Shown here: positions 41,105 through 50,030 of the stretch, piece by piece
Layout of the letters: each line of letters starts with the position of its first letter
How positions within the stretch are numbered: the first letter of the stretch is position 1
Origin: Acidobacteria bacterium RIFCSPLOWO2_02_FULL_61_28
GTDB taxonomy: Bacteria; Acidobacteriota; Terriglobia; 2-12-FULL-54-10
Assembly: GCA_001767035.1 (NCBI GenBank)
Contig: MEKR01000095.1
Span: forward strand, 1-51,705
Direction of reading: 5' to 3'
DNA: 51,705 nucleotides
Translations under genes and position numbers: made by a program
The notes under the pieces: model-generated
The model's database searches: none
What the model was told of the DNA's origin: nothing
What the model saw: the letters and a program-made list of their open reading frames with translations, nothing else

Positions 41105-43954
41105 TCAGAAATTCAACCGCAGGAAGAACTGGACCTGGCGCCCTTTGTTGACCGTGTTGGTGATCTGGCCGAAGGTGCGGGCCGAGAACATCACGGGGGG
41201 CTTCTCAAACTGCGCGTGATTGAAGAGGTTGAAGAACTCCGCGCGGAACTGGAGCGACCGCTCGCGCCCGCCGGGAAGGGGGAAGGTCCGCGCAACGGCG
41301 AAATTCCAGTTATTGGTGCCGTCTTTGCGGAACGTATTGTAGCCAAGATCGCCCCGCCCGCCGGGTGGGAGGAGGCTGTTGAAGTATTCCCGCCGGAAGA
41401 TCGAGAGCGAAGTGTCGGGATCGTCCAGGCTCATTCCCAAGATGGCCGGGTTCACGATATTGGGACGGTCATGGCCGACTCCGTCCACGTTGCCGGTGCC
41501 GGGCGCGTCGGAGCCTGTGTGCAGGTGAAACGGAGTTCCGGATTGGAAGATGGTGGTTCCGGAAATCTGCCATCGAGAAAACAGGGCCGAGGCCCATCCG
41601 TTGGTCCGGGCCGGAAACGGAAGCGCATAGCTGTAGCTCAAGACGAACACCTGCGGGGTGTCGAAAAGGGAGAGACCCTTCTGATCGCTGAACCGGTCGC
41701 ACTCCTCGCAGGCAGGGGTGCCTTGTTCCGGCGGAGCTTCCACGCCGGAAGCGGTGTTGGTGAAATCGCCGCCGGTATCAATGCTCTTTCCGAAGGTATA
41801 GGAGGCGCGGAAGGTCAAGCCGCGGGTCATTCGTTTGTCGAGGGCCACCTGGACGGCGTCGAAATAGGAGATGCTGTTGCTCTCCACCATGTTGATGTTG
41901 AAATAACGCGGGTCCGGACGGCGGTCGTTGATGGTGGCCGTGGTTATCGGAATGCCCGGAACTGGCCGGGCGCGGTTGTACTCCCCCAGTGTCAGGATGT
42001 GGAACGACCTCATGCCGATGTAGCCCACCCGCAGCGCGGCGGCGCCGGGCAAGCGCCGCTCGACTCCGAAGGAATACTGATGCGAATAAGGCTGCACGAA
42101 GTCCGGGCTGATGCGATAGAGCGCAGACCGCGTGGAAAGCGGGGTCACGCCCCCCAGCGCATTCACGCCGGCGAACAGGTTCACCAGGTCGGGGTTGAAC
42201 ACCTGAATCACGCGGGTCGCGGGCGGATTGAAGCGCGTCATGCCATACGTGACGGGCTGAATCGGGGAATAGGAAATGCCGTAGGCCCCGCGGAGAGTCG
42301 TGCTGCCGCCGCCCGGATTCCAGGCAAACCCAAAACGCGGACCGAAATTGTTCTTGTCCGCCGGGAAGCCGACCTCGGTCAAGCCGTTCACCTCGACGGG
42401 CGCGGTCATCAGCTCGTATCGCAGGCCAAGACTCAAGCGAAAGGTGGGAGCCACTCGAATCTGGTCCTCGAAAAAGAAGAAGTGCTCCCAGTTCCGGAAG
42501 CCGCGGTAGAGGTTGCCTAACGCGATGGTGAACCCCGTGGGAAGTCCCAGCAGAAAGTTGTCAATGGCGGAGCGCCCGAAGTTACGGTCAAAGTTCAGGG
42601 TGCCGCGGTTGTTATCACTCTGCAAGTCGTTCATCTGAAGGCGCGTGCCGCTCCATCCGGCCTTCAGAGCGTGCCGGCCCGCCGAACGGCTGAGGTCGGA
42701 GTAGAGCTGGAAGCGGTTCTGGACTCGGCGGCGCGGGAACTTCGGGCCGGGGCCGATGCCGGCAGCTTCCCCGCTGATCTCCACGTCGGGAACGGGGCTG
42801 ATTCCGAGCGGCGCCAGCAATTGCTGAAACCGCTGGGTCGGTTCGAGCAGGGCCGCGGCGCGGTCGTAATGAAAGCCGAACCGGCCCACCGACTGCGGCG
42901 ACAGCGATTTCGCCAGACTGCTGTGGAGGCCCTGGTTGCGCAGGTTGGTCTGCGGGTTCTGGCCGACGACGAGCTGGAACGGCTCCTCGACGTAATCGCT
43001 GACCGTGTAGCGCAGGGCCGCGTCCGTGTTCTCCGCCGGCTTCCAATCGAGCCGCACCAGGGCATCGGTCGTGTCCAGATCGCGCGGCGCATTGGAGTTC
43101 AAGCGGCCGTCGCCGAGATTCGGCGCTTCAGCCGGAAAGGCTTTCAGCAGGCTGGCGAGGATCGCATTCACCCGCGGGTCCGCCGCGCGCGGCGTCAGCT
43201 CCGAGAGCGACGGGACCAGGATGTTCGTGTTCACGAAGCCGGAGGTAAGGCTCTGGCCGAATTGCACCAGCAGCGACGCTTTCTCGGAAGCCAGCGGCCC
43301 GCCGGCGGAGAGCGAGTAGGTGTTCGCGCGGGAAGGCCGCAGGGGACCCACGTTGAAAAAGTTGCGCGCATTGAGCGCGCTGTTTTGATGGAGCGCCGTC
43401 CCCGAGCCGCGCCAGGCGCTGACGAGCGGCCGGGAACGGATGACTTCAAAATTTACCAACGCCGCGCCGAACTCCGCCCCAAAGTAGTTTTGTTCCGGCC
43501 GAAATTCGGGGAGATATTGCGGATCAGGGCCGCGGCCCACGTTCAGGCGGTTGCGCAGCTCGTTCAGGTCAATTCGATAGATGAAGATGTTGGGGTTGCG
43601 TTCTTCGGCGCCCCCCACGGTCTGGACGGTGGGGGCGGGGAATTGGAAGTCGGCGCGAATCGAGCCGGCGCCGGACCCGAGCGTCAGCTCGCGCCGCAGC
43701 GGCGGCTGTCCCGAAGCCCCGGCCACGGTGATGGTATAGGCGCCCGACTCCAGGTCCGCGACGGCATAAGTCCCGTCCTCATTGGTCGTGGCTTCCCAGC
43801 GGCCGCCATTGTCCCGATGGACCACCGTCACCTTGATCCCGGCGACGGCGGCTCCTTGCTCGGTGGTCACCCGGCCTTCGATCTGTCCGGCCCAGGCTAT
43901 CGCCGCACCATTCAGGAAAGCGAGGAAAAGTAGAATCTTGCGGCCCAGTTTCAT
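41105..43954 (-). CDS. Oar-like TonB-dependent receptor with carboxypeptidase-regulatory-like domain
   Basis: 949-residue outer-membrane protein. Residues 1-22 form a signal peptide (MKLGRKILLFLAFLNGAAIAWA). A carboxypeptidase-regulatory-like domain follows at about 24-110 ('GQIEGRVTTEQGAAVAGIKV', 'TNEDGTYAVADLESGAYTITV'). The barrel includes 'NARNFFNVGPLRPSRANTYSLSAGGPL', typical of the large acidobacterial Oar group, and ends 'QVQFFLRLNF' with a C-terminal Phe. No clear plug-domain TonB box was seen. The ligand is unknown. Confidence 0.92.
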   Translation of the reverse strand: MKLGRKILLFLAFLNGAAIAWAGQIEGRVTTEQGAAVAGIKVTVVHRDNGGRWEATTNEDGTYAVADLESGAYTITVAGASGQPPLRRELTLGSGAGSIRADFQFPAPTVQTVGGAEERNPNIFIYRIDLNELRNRLNVGRGPDPQYLPEFRPEQNYFGAEFGAALVNFEVIRSRPLVSAWRGSGTALHQNSALNARNFFNVGPLRPSRANTYSLSAGGPLASEKASLLVQFGQSLTSGFVNTNILVPSLSELTPRAADPRVNAILASLLKAFPAEAPNLGDGRLNSNAPRDLDTTDALVRLDWKPAENTDAALRYTVSDYVEEPFQLVVGQNPQTNLRNQGLHSSLAKSLSPQSVGRFGFHYDRAAALLEPTQRFQQLLAPLGISPVPDVEISGEAAGIGPGPKFPRRRVQNRFQLYSDLSRSAGRHALKAGWSGTRLQMNDLQSDNNRGTLNFDRNFGRSAIDNFLLGLPTGFTIALGNLYRGFRNWEHFFFFEDQIRVAPTFRLSLGLRYELMTAPVEVNGLTEVGFPADKNNFGPRFGFAWNPGGGSTTLRGAYGISYSPIQPVTYGMTRFNPPATRVIQVFNPDLVNLFAGVNALGGVTPLSTRSALYRISPDFVQPYSHQYSFGVERRLPGAAALRVGYIGMRSFHILTLGEYNRARPVPGIPITTATINDRRPDPRYFNINMVESNSISYFDAVQVALDKRMTRGLTFRASYTFGKSIDTGGDFTNTASGVEAPPEQGTPACEECDRFSDQKGLSLFDTPQVFVLSYSYALPFPARTNGWASALFSRWQISGTTIFQSGTPFHLHTGSDAPGTGNVDGVGHDRPNIVNPAILGMSLDDPDTSLSIFRREYFNSLLPPGGRGDLGYNTFRKDGTNNWNFAVARTFPLPGGRERSLQFRAEFFNLFNHAQFEKPPVMFSARTFGQITNTVNKGRQVQFFLRLNF

Positions 43955-43985
43955 GCAAATATCTGCTCAAAAGGACTAACCCTGT

Positions 43986-44015
43986 TTTATATCACGGAAA
44001 GAAAGGGTTCGTCCA
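43986..44015 (-). promoter_or_regulatory. Candidate promoter for TonB receptor
   Basis: Minus strand TGGACG (44010-44015), 18-nt spacer, TATAAA (43986-43991). It sits 32 nt upstream of the receptor ATG. The -35 matches 4 of 6. Confidence 0.5.
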
Positions 44016-44032
44016 CTGTGCGGAGCGGTAGG

Positions 44033-44310
44033 TAGTGTCTCAGTTTGATCAGGGGGTTAATTTTGTCTAGCCCAGGCCTTCAGGCCTGGGTTGGCGATCA
44101 CCACCGATTCTCTTTGAGCCCCGTTCACGGGGCTTCCGTCCTATGCCGAGGCTTCGGACGGCAGGCCGTCCTGTGGTTGGGCTGCTGCTCGCTGTCAGGC
44201 AAGAGCCCCCTAAAGGGGGCTGCTTATTTCGCTGGCACACGAACCCAGGCGTAAACGCCTGGGCTAGAGAAAAGATCGGCGAACATGGGGCAACGCAAAC
44301 TGAGACACTA
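44033..44310. mobile_element. Family D nested palindrome element, copy 1
   Basis: 278 nt bounded by a perfect 15-bp inverted repeat TAGTGTCTCAGTTTG. It holds the palindromes GCCCAGGCCTTCAGGCCTGGG, GCCCCGTTCACGGGGC, GCCCCCTAAAGGGGGC and CCCAGGCGTAAACGCCTGGG. Right inner end 'cgcctgggctagagaaaag' is shared with copy 2. Noncoding. Confidence 0.75.
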
Positions 44311-44541
44311 TCGAGCCGGTAGGACCCCAAGCTCGAAAACCTGCCTCGGCAAAAAGCGGGGGGTACCCCGTACCAAAGTCCTAATCCCCGTTGTTGCAAA
44401 TTAAGACCGGGGGGCTATTGCCCCCACGGAGCCACGAATGTAGACTTATCAGAGGATATGGAAAGGACTCCCCCCTCCTCCGGGGTCGGGGTTCCCGTCC
44501 CGGGGACGAGAGCAAGCGATCGGGGACTGCGGGTACGCGCA

Positions 44542-45126
44542 ATGATGACCCAGGAACTCACCGCCGAATCGGTTTCCCGCCGGGCGCGAGATCGCCGGAA
44601 CGGTTTCAGCCTGCTGGAAACCCTGATTGTCGTTTCGATCGGCATGATCCTGCTTGCCTTTTCGGTCCCCATGGTGCAAAGCGCGCTCCGCAGCTACACG
44701 TTCAACTCGGCGACCTCCAACCTGAGCCGCATGGTACAGCAGGCGCGCTATTCCGCCATTTCTCAAGGCACCGACGTATGCACCGTTCTGGTGGGCAACC
44801 AGTTCGGCATAGACCCGGACTGCGATGGAGCGCTGGCATCCCTCGACCCTCGCGTGCAGCTCCCCGTGGGCGTCACTGTGGATCAGACCAGCACGATCTC
44901 GCTGGCGACCATGCCGTTTCCCGCAGCACCCACGACGTTTAGTTGCTCAACCTTTATCGTCACGTTTAATTCCCGCGGCAGCAAGACAAGCGCGTGCGGA
45001 ACCGCCTCGGGCGTCGCGGTCACCCATGTCGTGTTCATGACCGGCTGGGGAGGCACGAACGCCGTGACGGTCACCGGGACCGGCCGGGCGAGGAGTTGGC
45101 GATGGGATGGATCGGCATGGCAGTAG
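44542..45126 (+). CDS. GspH/FimT-like minor pseudopilin
   Basis: 194-residue type IV pilin-like protein. A class III signal 'RRARDRRNGFSLLETLIVVSIG' with the prepilin peptidase site Gly-Phe (G-FSLLE) lies near residue 22. The following helix is about 20 hydrophobic residues, then a beta-rich domain with paired cysteines ('DVCTVLVGNQ', 'DPDCDGAL'). GspH/FimT family members sit at pilus tips. ATG 44542 is chosen to keep the leader short; the ORF-track start at 44458 adds 28 residues. Confidence 0.87.
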   Translation: MMTQELTAESVSRRARDRRNGFSLLETLIVVSIGMILLAFSVPMVQSALRSYTFNSATSNLSRMVQQARYSAISQGTDVCTVLVGNQFGIDPDCDGALASLDPRVQLPVGVTVDQTSTISLATMPFPAAPTTFSCSTFIVTFNSRGSKTSACGTASGVAVTHVVFMTGWGGTNAVTVTGTGRARSWRWDGSAWQ

Positions 45127-45158
45127 GGGGCCAAACGCCGAGGAAAGCAGAAGGTAGG

Positions 45159-45965
45159 ATGGACATGATGGGCAGAGAGCGGGGCTTTTCGCTGGTCGAG
45201 ATGATTGTGGCGATGGGGGTGATGGTCCTGGTCATTGCCAGCGTCCTGCAAATGCTGAGCCAGACCCAGCAGCGGTTTGTCACCACCGCCGCCCAAGAAG
45301 ACCCCACCGCCGCGGGCAGGGAAGCCCTGGACCTGATGACGCGCGAGATCCGGCTGTCCGGCTATCCACCGCCGAGCAGCTACCCCCCCGGGGTCATCGT
45401 TGCCGGAACCAACGAGCAATACGTGGCCATCGGCGGCGGCATTTTGGCGGCCAATCCCTACGCTGTTCAATTTGAAGCGGACATTGGGATTCCGGCGGGG
45501 TGTAATGGGACGACGCTTCAGTTGGCGGACTACCGCTGCACGAGCAATAGCGGCGTAGTCAGTGTCATTAACTACGAGCTCCAGGTGCCCACAGGGGGCA
45601 ACGTGGGCGGCTGCGCGGGCTTGACGGTGAACAATGCGCTGACCATGCCTACTTTGATGCGGAGCCAGATGCCCAAGAACGCCAACGGCACGGCGGTGGT
45701 CCCGGTCTTTGACCCGTTTGTCAATAACGTCATGAACTGCAACCTGAGCCTCCCGATGTTCACGTATTGCGCTGGTCCTCCCGCAGCCGCCGTGGCTGGC
45801 TGCCCCACCATGACCTCCTTGCCGAGTAATCTTCCCGCCCCGCGCAACACCCGGGTCGTGCTGATCCGCATCCAAACGCAAACGCAGAACCGGGACCCGC
45901 AAACGGGACAGTTTTATACCGTCGAATTCTTCAACGTGGCGCAGCGGGTGAACCCGGACCAGTAA
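45159..45965 (+). CDS. PilW-like minor pilin
   Basis: 268-residue type IV pilin-like protein: 'GRERGFSLVEMIVAMGVMVLVIASVLQML' has the Gly-Phe cleavage site and Glu5. A beta-rich C-terminus with many cysteines ('GCNGTTLQLADYRCTSN', 'CAGLTVNN', 'MNCNLSLPMFTYCAG') follows. It resembles PilW in place, between FimT-like and PilV-like genes. Start at 45159 is supported by AGGTAGG; the ORF-track start at 44994 overlaps the previous gene. Confidence 0.84.
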   Translation: MDMMGRERGFSLVEMIVAMGVMVLVIASVLQMLSQTQQRFVTTAAQEDPTAAGREALDLMTREIRLSGYPPPSSYPPGVIVAGTNEQYVAIGGGILAANPYAVQFEADIGIPAGCNGTTLQLADYRCTSNSGVVSVINYELQVPTGGNVGGCAGLTVNNALTMPTLMRSQMPKNANGTAVVPVFDPFVNNVMNCNLSLPMFTYCAGPPAAAVAGCPTMTSLPSNLPAPRNTRVVLIRIQTQTQNRDPQTGQFYTVEFFNVAQRVNPDQ

Positions 45966-45977
45966 GCGAGGGTGATC

Positions 45978-46583
45978 ATGAACCGATTTGCAAATCGAAT
46001 GAATCGAGGAAACCGGAAGAACCGAGGCTTCAGCTTGGCCGAGGCCATGGTTGCCATTGGGGTCTTGTCGGTGGGGGTCTTGAGCCTGGCCCGGCTCGTT
46101 CCTTACGCCACGCGGAACGACTACGGGTCGCGGACCGACGCCACGGGGACTTTCATTGCCATGCGGGAGCTGGAACAGATGATCGCCCAACCGTGGGGTG
46201 TGACCAGCTTCACCGACGCGGCCGACGGCAACAGCGCCACGGCGGCAGTCAATATGAGCTGTGCGTGCGCTGATCCTTGCACAACCCCGGGTGAGGCCGG
46301 CGCCCCATTCGTCGGTGGAACTGAGACGATCAACTATTCGGTGGGGGCGGTGAACGGATACCAGCGCACTTACACCATTGTCCAGGCCACGGGCAACACC
46401 GCCAAGATCAATATGGGATCGTACGATGTTCGGTGGCATATCACTTGCTATCGGTATTACGTCGGCGGAGTTGCGAACGGCGGTGGCTTTGACAAGATCG
46501 TGGTCGCCGCCCGGCCCAGCGGCAGCCTCGTTCCGGGAATGATCCCGATCCCGGCGCATATTCGGGCCGTAAGAATGAAGTGA
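45978..46583 (+). CDS. PilV-like minor pilin
   Basis: 201-residue type IV pilin-like protein with 'KNRGFSLAEAMVAIGVLSVGVLSLARLVPYAT', Gly-Phe cleavage site. The exported part has a 'CACADPC' cysteine cluster. GAGGGTGATC lies just before ATG 45978. Usual order is FimT, PilW, PilV, PilX, matching this cassette. Confidence 0.84.
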   Translation: MNRFANRMNRGNRKNRGFSLAEAMVAIGVLSVGVLSLARLVPYATRNDYGSRTDATGTFIAMRELEQMIAQPWGVTSFTDAADGNSATAAVNMSCACADPCTTPGEAGAPFVGGTETINYSVGAVNGYQRTYTIVQATGNTAKINMGSYDVRWHITCYRYYVGGVANGGGFDKIVVAARPSGSLVPGMIPIPAHIRAVRMK

Positions 46584-46600
46584 GTCCGAGCCGCGCGCGT

Positions 46601-46630
46601 ATCCGAGCCGCGACCGTGAGGGAGCGGGCC
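46601..46630 (+). repeat. Repeat family E copy 2
   Basis: 'atccgagccgcgaccgtgag' continuing for 30 nt; 29 of 30 nt identical to 11011-11040. It is inside the PilV-PilX spacer. Confidence 0.7.
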
Positions 46631-46691
46631 TTGACGGGCGTGAGAAAAAGAAGTGTTCGAGGGGCGGATGTAGCCCCAGGAGCATATTGTT

Positions 46692-48344
46692 ATGACGGAG
46701 AGAAAAGCAGACATACCGAACAGCGGTCAGCCAACGGGAGAGCGGGGCGTGGCGCTGATCATCGCCTTGCTCGCACTGACCGTGCTGACGGGGATCGGCT
46801 TTGCAATCATGGTTTCCTCCTCGACCGAATCCCTCATCAACGCCGGCTTCCGCCGCGCGGGGCTGGCGCACTTTGCCGCCATGGGGGGAGTCGAGGAAAT
46901 GCGGGGTCGAATGGGCCCGGACGCGGCGCCCCTCACCAACAATTTATCCTCGGTCAAAATCCCTTGCTCCGACGGTACCACCTGCCCTCTGCTCTATAAT
47001 ACAGTGACGAGGGTCGCCAATCTGGGTAAGGCATACTATATCCGACTCAGTAACCTCATTGACCCTAGCGACCCGAACTGTCTGTACCTGGGGATGGATT
47101 GTACGGACCCCGACGCGCCCGCCGCATCTGCCGACCGCATCATTTTCACGACCACGCAGCCGGGGACGGCGACGACGATGCCCTATGTATGGGTGAAGGC
47201 AACGTTGGCCACCCAAATGAAGCTCAAACGGAGGATGGGAACAGGGGGTGGGCCATGTAACCCGAGCGATCCGCTCGACCCGAGCTACTGCGATCCAGCC
47301 ACCCTGGACGATGCCAATATGATATGCCGGAAGGGATTGAAACTCATCGTCGGGAACCCTGCCGCTGCTCCCGCGTACTCCAATTGCGGCGATCCGGTCG
47401 TCCCCGTCTTTGTCTACACGGCGTTGTCCATTCAGCCCGGTCGGGCCACGCGCGTGGTTCGAGAACTGGCCGCCGTGGGGAGCATCCCCAATCTTCCCGG
47501 CGGACTCACCTTGGACGGGTGTCCCAGTGTCTTTCCCCCGCCCACTTCGCACCCCTTTGAGCTTTCGGGGATTGATGGAGGCAGCTGCGGGGCAGCTTGC
47601 AACGTGCACTCCGTTGTTACCCGCTGCCAGGCCGACATGGAGACGATTCAGAATCTCATTACCGACGGCAATAAATGTGCTCCCGCGGGCGCTTACACGG
47701 TAGCGACCCCCAATTTCTGTCAGGCAGGTCCGAATCGCAATGGGGATTATCCCGGCGTCGGCAACCAGAATTGCAACAACCCCAACTGCAATAACACCAG
47801 CAACAGCGCGGACATCTTTTATGACGCCTCGATGTCGGACCCGGATGCGCAACCCTTCTTTGCGAACTGCTCCGGCTTGCAGGAATTTGTGAGTTTGGTC
47901 GAGGATTGGGCCGATTACACCTATCCGGCAAACACGAACAGCCTCTCGACTCACGGCGATGGCAGTAACGCGAACCCGGACCTCTGGGACCGCGTCGTCA
48001 ACGTGATCGAGGGCGACGCCAGCTTGTCCCAAGCCGACTTCGGCGACCCCGGGGCCGGGATTATCCTGGTAAAGGGGACCCTGACCGTGAACGGATACCC
48101 CAGCTATAACGGAGCCATTCTTGTGATCGGAACCGGGAACATGGTGGTCTCGGGCGCCGGCAACGGCACCATCAACGGCGGAATTTTCGTGGCCAACACC
48201 AGCACCTGTGCCGGCACAGGCTTGTTGGGACCGGTTAGTTACGACAACCCCGGCGGGGGAACCTTCAATCTGAATTACAACAGCGACGCGATCAAGCCCA
48301 AGGACGGGTTGCTCCCCATGCTGCGGCTGTCGCTGAATTACTAG
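46692..48344 (+). CDS. PilX-like/pilus assembly protein with Cys/Asn-rich exported part
   Basis: 550-residue protein. N-terminal 'GERGVALIIALLALTVLTGIGFAIMV' is a PilX-type hydrophobic segment with the usual GVALI start. The large exported region is rich in Cys ('NQNCNNPNCNNTSNS') and Asn, then ends with a repetitive Gly-rich beta segment ('IILVKGTLTVNGYPSYNGAI'). AGGAG lies upstream of the ATG at 46692. It closes the four-gene minor pilin cassette; major pilin and motor genes are not in this window. Confidence 0.82.
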   Translation: MTERKADIPNSGQPTGERGVALIIALLALTVLTGIGFAIMVSSSTESLINAGFRRAGLAHFAAMGGVEEMRGRMGPDAAPLTNNLSSVKIPCSDGTTCPLLYNTVTRVANLGKAYYIRLSNLIDPSDPNCLYLGMDCTDPDAPAASADRIIFTTTQPGTATTMPYVWVKATLATQMKLKRRMGTGGGPCNPSDPLDPSYCDPATLDDANMICRKGLKLIVGNPAAAPAYSNCGDPVVPVFVYTALSIQPGRATRVVRELAAVGSIPNLPGGLTLDGCPSVFPPPTSHPFELSGIDGGSCGAACNVHSVVTRCQADMETIQNLITDGNKCAPAGAYTVATPNFCQAGPNRNGDYPGVGNQNCNNPNCNNTSNSADIFYDASMSDPDAQPFFANCSGLQEFVSLVEDWADYTYPANTNSLSTHGDGSNANPDLWDRVVNVIEGDASLSQADFGDPGAGIILVKGTLTVNGYPSYNGAILVIGTGNMVVSGAGNGTINGGIFVANTSTCAGTGLLGPVSYDNPGGGTFNLNYNSDAIKPKDGLLPMLRLSLNY

Positions 48345-48427
48345 TGCCCTGAGTCCGAAGGTAGGGCGACAAAAAGCATTGTTCGTAGCCCAGGCATTTA
48401 CCTGCATTATTCATGAACGATTGGGAT

Positions 48428-48634
48428 TTTTCTCTAGCCCAGGCGTTTACGCCTGGGGGCTGGAGTCTCAAACGATTTTTCCCAGCCCGCTTCAGCGGGC
48501 TTCTCGAAAGCGGCTGGATCGCGCAAAGCGGGACGGACAGGGCTGAAGCCGAAAAGACCGGTAAGCCCCCTGAAGGGGACTAGGAAAATCGGCGGCCCCT
48601 TCAACCCAGGCGTGAACGCCTGGGCTAGAGAAAA
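48428..48634. mobile_element. Family D nested palindrome element, copy 2
   Basis: About 207 nt. Ends TTTTCTCTAGCCCAGGCGTT and its inverted counterpart (CGTGAACGCCTGGGCTAGAGAAAA) enclose palindromes GCCCGCTTCAGCGGGC and GCCCCCTGAAGGGG. It shares ends with the 44033-44310 element, but lacks the TAGTGTCTCAGTTTG arms. Confidence 0.72.
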
Positions 48635-48655
48635 GGGGAAAAGCATCAACGATGG

Positions 48656-48742
48656 TGGTAGCCACGGCATGTTTTTTATGCCGTGGGGACGTTCTCGTTC
48701 AGGCGAAAGACCGACGGCACGAAGAAACGTGCCGTGGCTACC
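48656..48742. repeat. Head-to-head REP pair family A, copies 8a/8b
   Basis: GGTAGCCACGGCATG...ATGCCGTGGG and CGACGGCACG...CGTGCCGTGGCTACC, with a linker of about 20 nt. Situated 36 nt before the next start codon. Confidence 0.85.
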
Positions 48743-48777
48743 ACTGATTCACGACACGAGTGATCGGAGGTAACTTC

Positions 48778-49284
48778 ATGCTTCCTGTACGGCTTGCAAT
48801 CATCTTACTGGCAACGATTTTGCTGGCGCTCGGGGCAGCGCCGTCCGCCCTCGCGCAGCGACAACGGAGAGTCTTCACGAACGAAGATGTGGCGGCCGCG
48901 GCCCCCGCTCCGCAGGCTGCGACGACTCCCGCAGAAACGGCCGAGGCTCCCGCCGAGAAAGCCGCGGGCGGCGAATCCGCCGCCCCGGCGACGCCCGCTG
49001 CCGCCGAACAGCCCGCTGGCGCTCCGCCCCCAGGAGGAATGGCCCTGGCGCAGTTTCTCCAGGGGATCCTGCGACGCTTCCACACGGAATTCGCCGAAAA
49101 ACTCGAACAGGAAGCCGACCCATCCCGCCAGGCACGCTGGCGAACTATGATGGAGTTGACCATGCAGTTGATGACGCAGAATCAGGTGTACATCAGCGAA
49201 TTGGGAAGCGAGGCCAAAGCGGCCGCTCCGACGGAAAGCCCCTCTACTCCGGAAAGTCCTCCAGCGCCGGCTACTCCTCAATAA
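48778..49284 (+). CDS. Secreted Ala/Pro-rich hypothetical protein
   Basis: 168-residue protein with a signal peptide (MLPVRLAIILLATILLALGAAPSALA), a low-complexity Ala/Pro/Glu segment (about 35-85), then a helical part 'MALAQFLQGILRRFHTEFAEKLEQ' and another low-complexity C-terminus. GGAGG seven nt before the ATG is clear. No domain recognised. Low complexity makes by-eye assignment impossible. Confidence 0.72.
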   Translation: MLPVRLAIILLATILLALGAAPSALAQRQRRVFTNEDVAAAAPAPQAATTPAETAEAPAEKAAGGESAAPATPAAAEQPAGAPPPGGMALAQFLQGILRRFHTEFAEKLEQEADPSRQARWRTMMELTMQLMTQNQVYISELGSEAKAAAPTESPSTPESPPAPATPQ

Positions 49285-49299
49285 CAGGTGCTAGGGAAC

Positions 49300-49381
49300 A
49301 GGGAACAGTTGATTCCGGACACCGGAAACCTGCCTTTATCTTGTCACTTATCACTTGTCACTCGTCACTGCTTTGGTTATA
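49300..49381. repeat. Repeat family C fragment
   Basis: 'cttgtcacttatcacttgtc' with 'actcgtcactg' and, upstream, 'gaacagggaacagttgattcc'. Matches the right arm at 30702-30730. It ends just before the pgsA start region, so pgsA's promoter may be inside it (TATAGT near 49377). Confidence 0.5.
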
Positions 49382-49409
49382 GTGAAATCAGGCAGCGATC
49401 GGAACGCGC

Positions 49410-50030
49410 ATGAATCTTCCCAATGGCCTGACCATCTTTCGCCTCTTTCTCATTCCCCTGCTCATCGTCGTGCTCCTGACCCGGTTTCCCAACAAGGAAT
49501 TCATTGGGGTCGCCATTTTCCTGGCGGCGGCGCTGACGGACTGGTTGGACGGCTACGTGGCGCGGCGGCGGCGCCAGATCACCGCGTTCGGAACCTGGCT
49601 CGACCCGGTGGCCGACAAGCTCCTGGTTACCTCGGCTTTCATTGCCCTGGTGGAGATGCGCCTGGCCCCGGCCTGGATGGTGGTCATTATCGTCGGGCGG
49701 GAACTGGCCGTCACCGGTCTGCGCAATGTGGCCTTGGTTAAGGGCATCTCCATTGACGTCTCGGAGCTGGGAAAGGCGAAAATGGCCACCCAGGTCCTGA
49801 CCATTACCGCGTTGATCCTGGGAATCCGATTCCCGCTGCTGGAGGCCCTGGGCCGTTGGGCCTTGTGGCTGACCGTTTTCTTTGCCCTGATTTCTGCTTT
49901 ACAGTACTTCCGCCGATTCTGGATTCAGATGGGCGTCCCTCCAGAGCAGTGGAAGACAGAGCGGGAGGGCGGGCAGCCGCTGCTTCACTTCAGCGAGCCG
50001 CCCAAGGGCGATGTCCCCACTCACCGATGA
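49410..50030 (+). CDS. pgsA: CDP-diacylglycerol--glycerol-3-phosphate 3-phosphatidyltransferase
   Basis: 206-residue CDP-alcohol phosphotransferase that makes phosphatidylglycerophosphate. The signature D-G-x2-A-R-x8-G-x3-D-x3-D is intact in 'DWLDGYVARRRRQITAFG' followed by 'TWLDPVADK'. Six hydrophobic segments are present, plus 'NGLTIFRLFLIPLLIVV' N-terminally. The C-terminal 25 residues overlap the next gene by 20 nt. Usual start and length. Confidence 0.93.
   Translation: MNLPNGLTIFRLFLIPLLIVVLLTRFPNKEFIGVAIFLAAALTDWLDGYVARRRRQITAFGTWLDPVADKLLVTSAFIALVEMRLAPAWMVVIIVGRELAVTGLRNVALVKGISIDVSELGKAKMATQVLTITALILGIRFPLLEALGRWALWLTVFFALISALQYFRRFWIQMGVPPEQWKTEREGGQPLLHFSEPPKGDVPTHR

Larger units (their letters stand above)
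43955..44541. other. Spacer between TonB receptor and pilin cassette
   Basis: About 587 nt with no protein. It holds the candidate promoter of the receptor (43986-44015), the 278-nt family D element (44033-44310) and the leader of the first pilin gene. Confidence 0.6.
48345..48777. other. Repeat-filled spacer after pilin cassette
   Basis: About 433 nt with no gene. It holds the second family D element (48428-48634) and a REP pair (48656-48742). The short leader of the next gene follows. Confidence 0.65.

Noticed and set aside
44883-46871. 662-residue minus ORF opposite pilin genes
   Set aside because: Shadow of the pilin cassette; no recognisable domains, His/Arg-rich.
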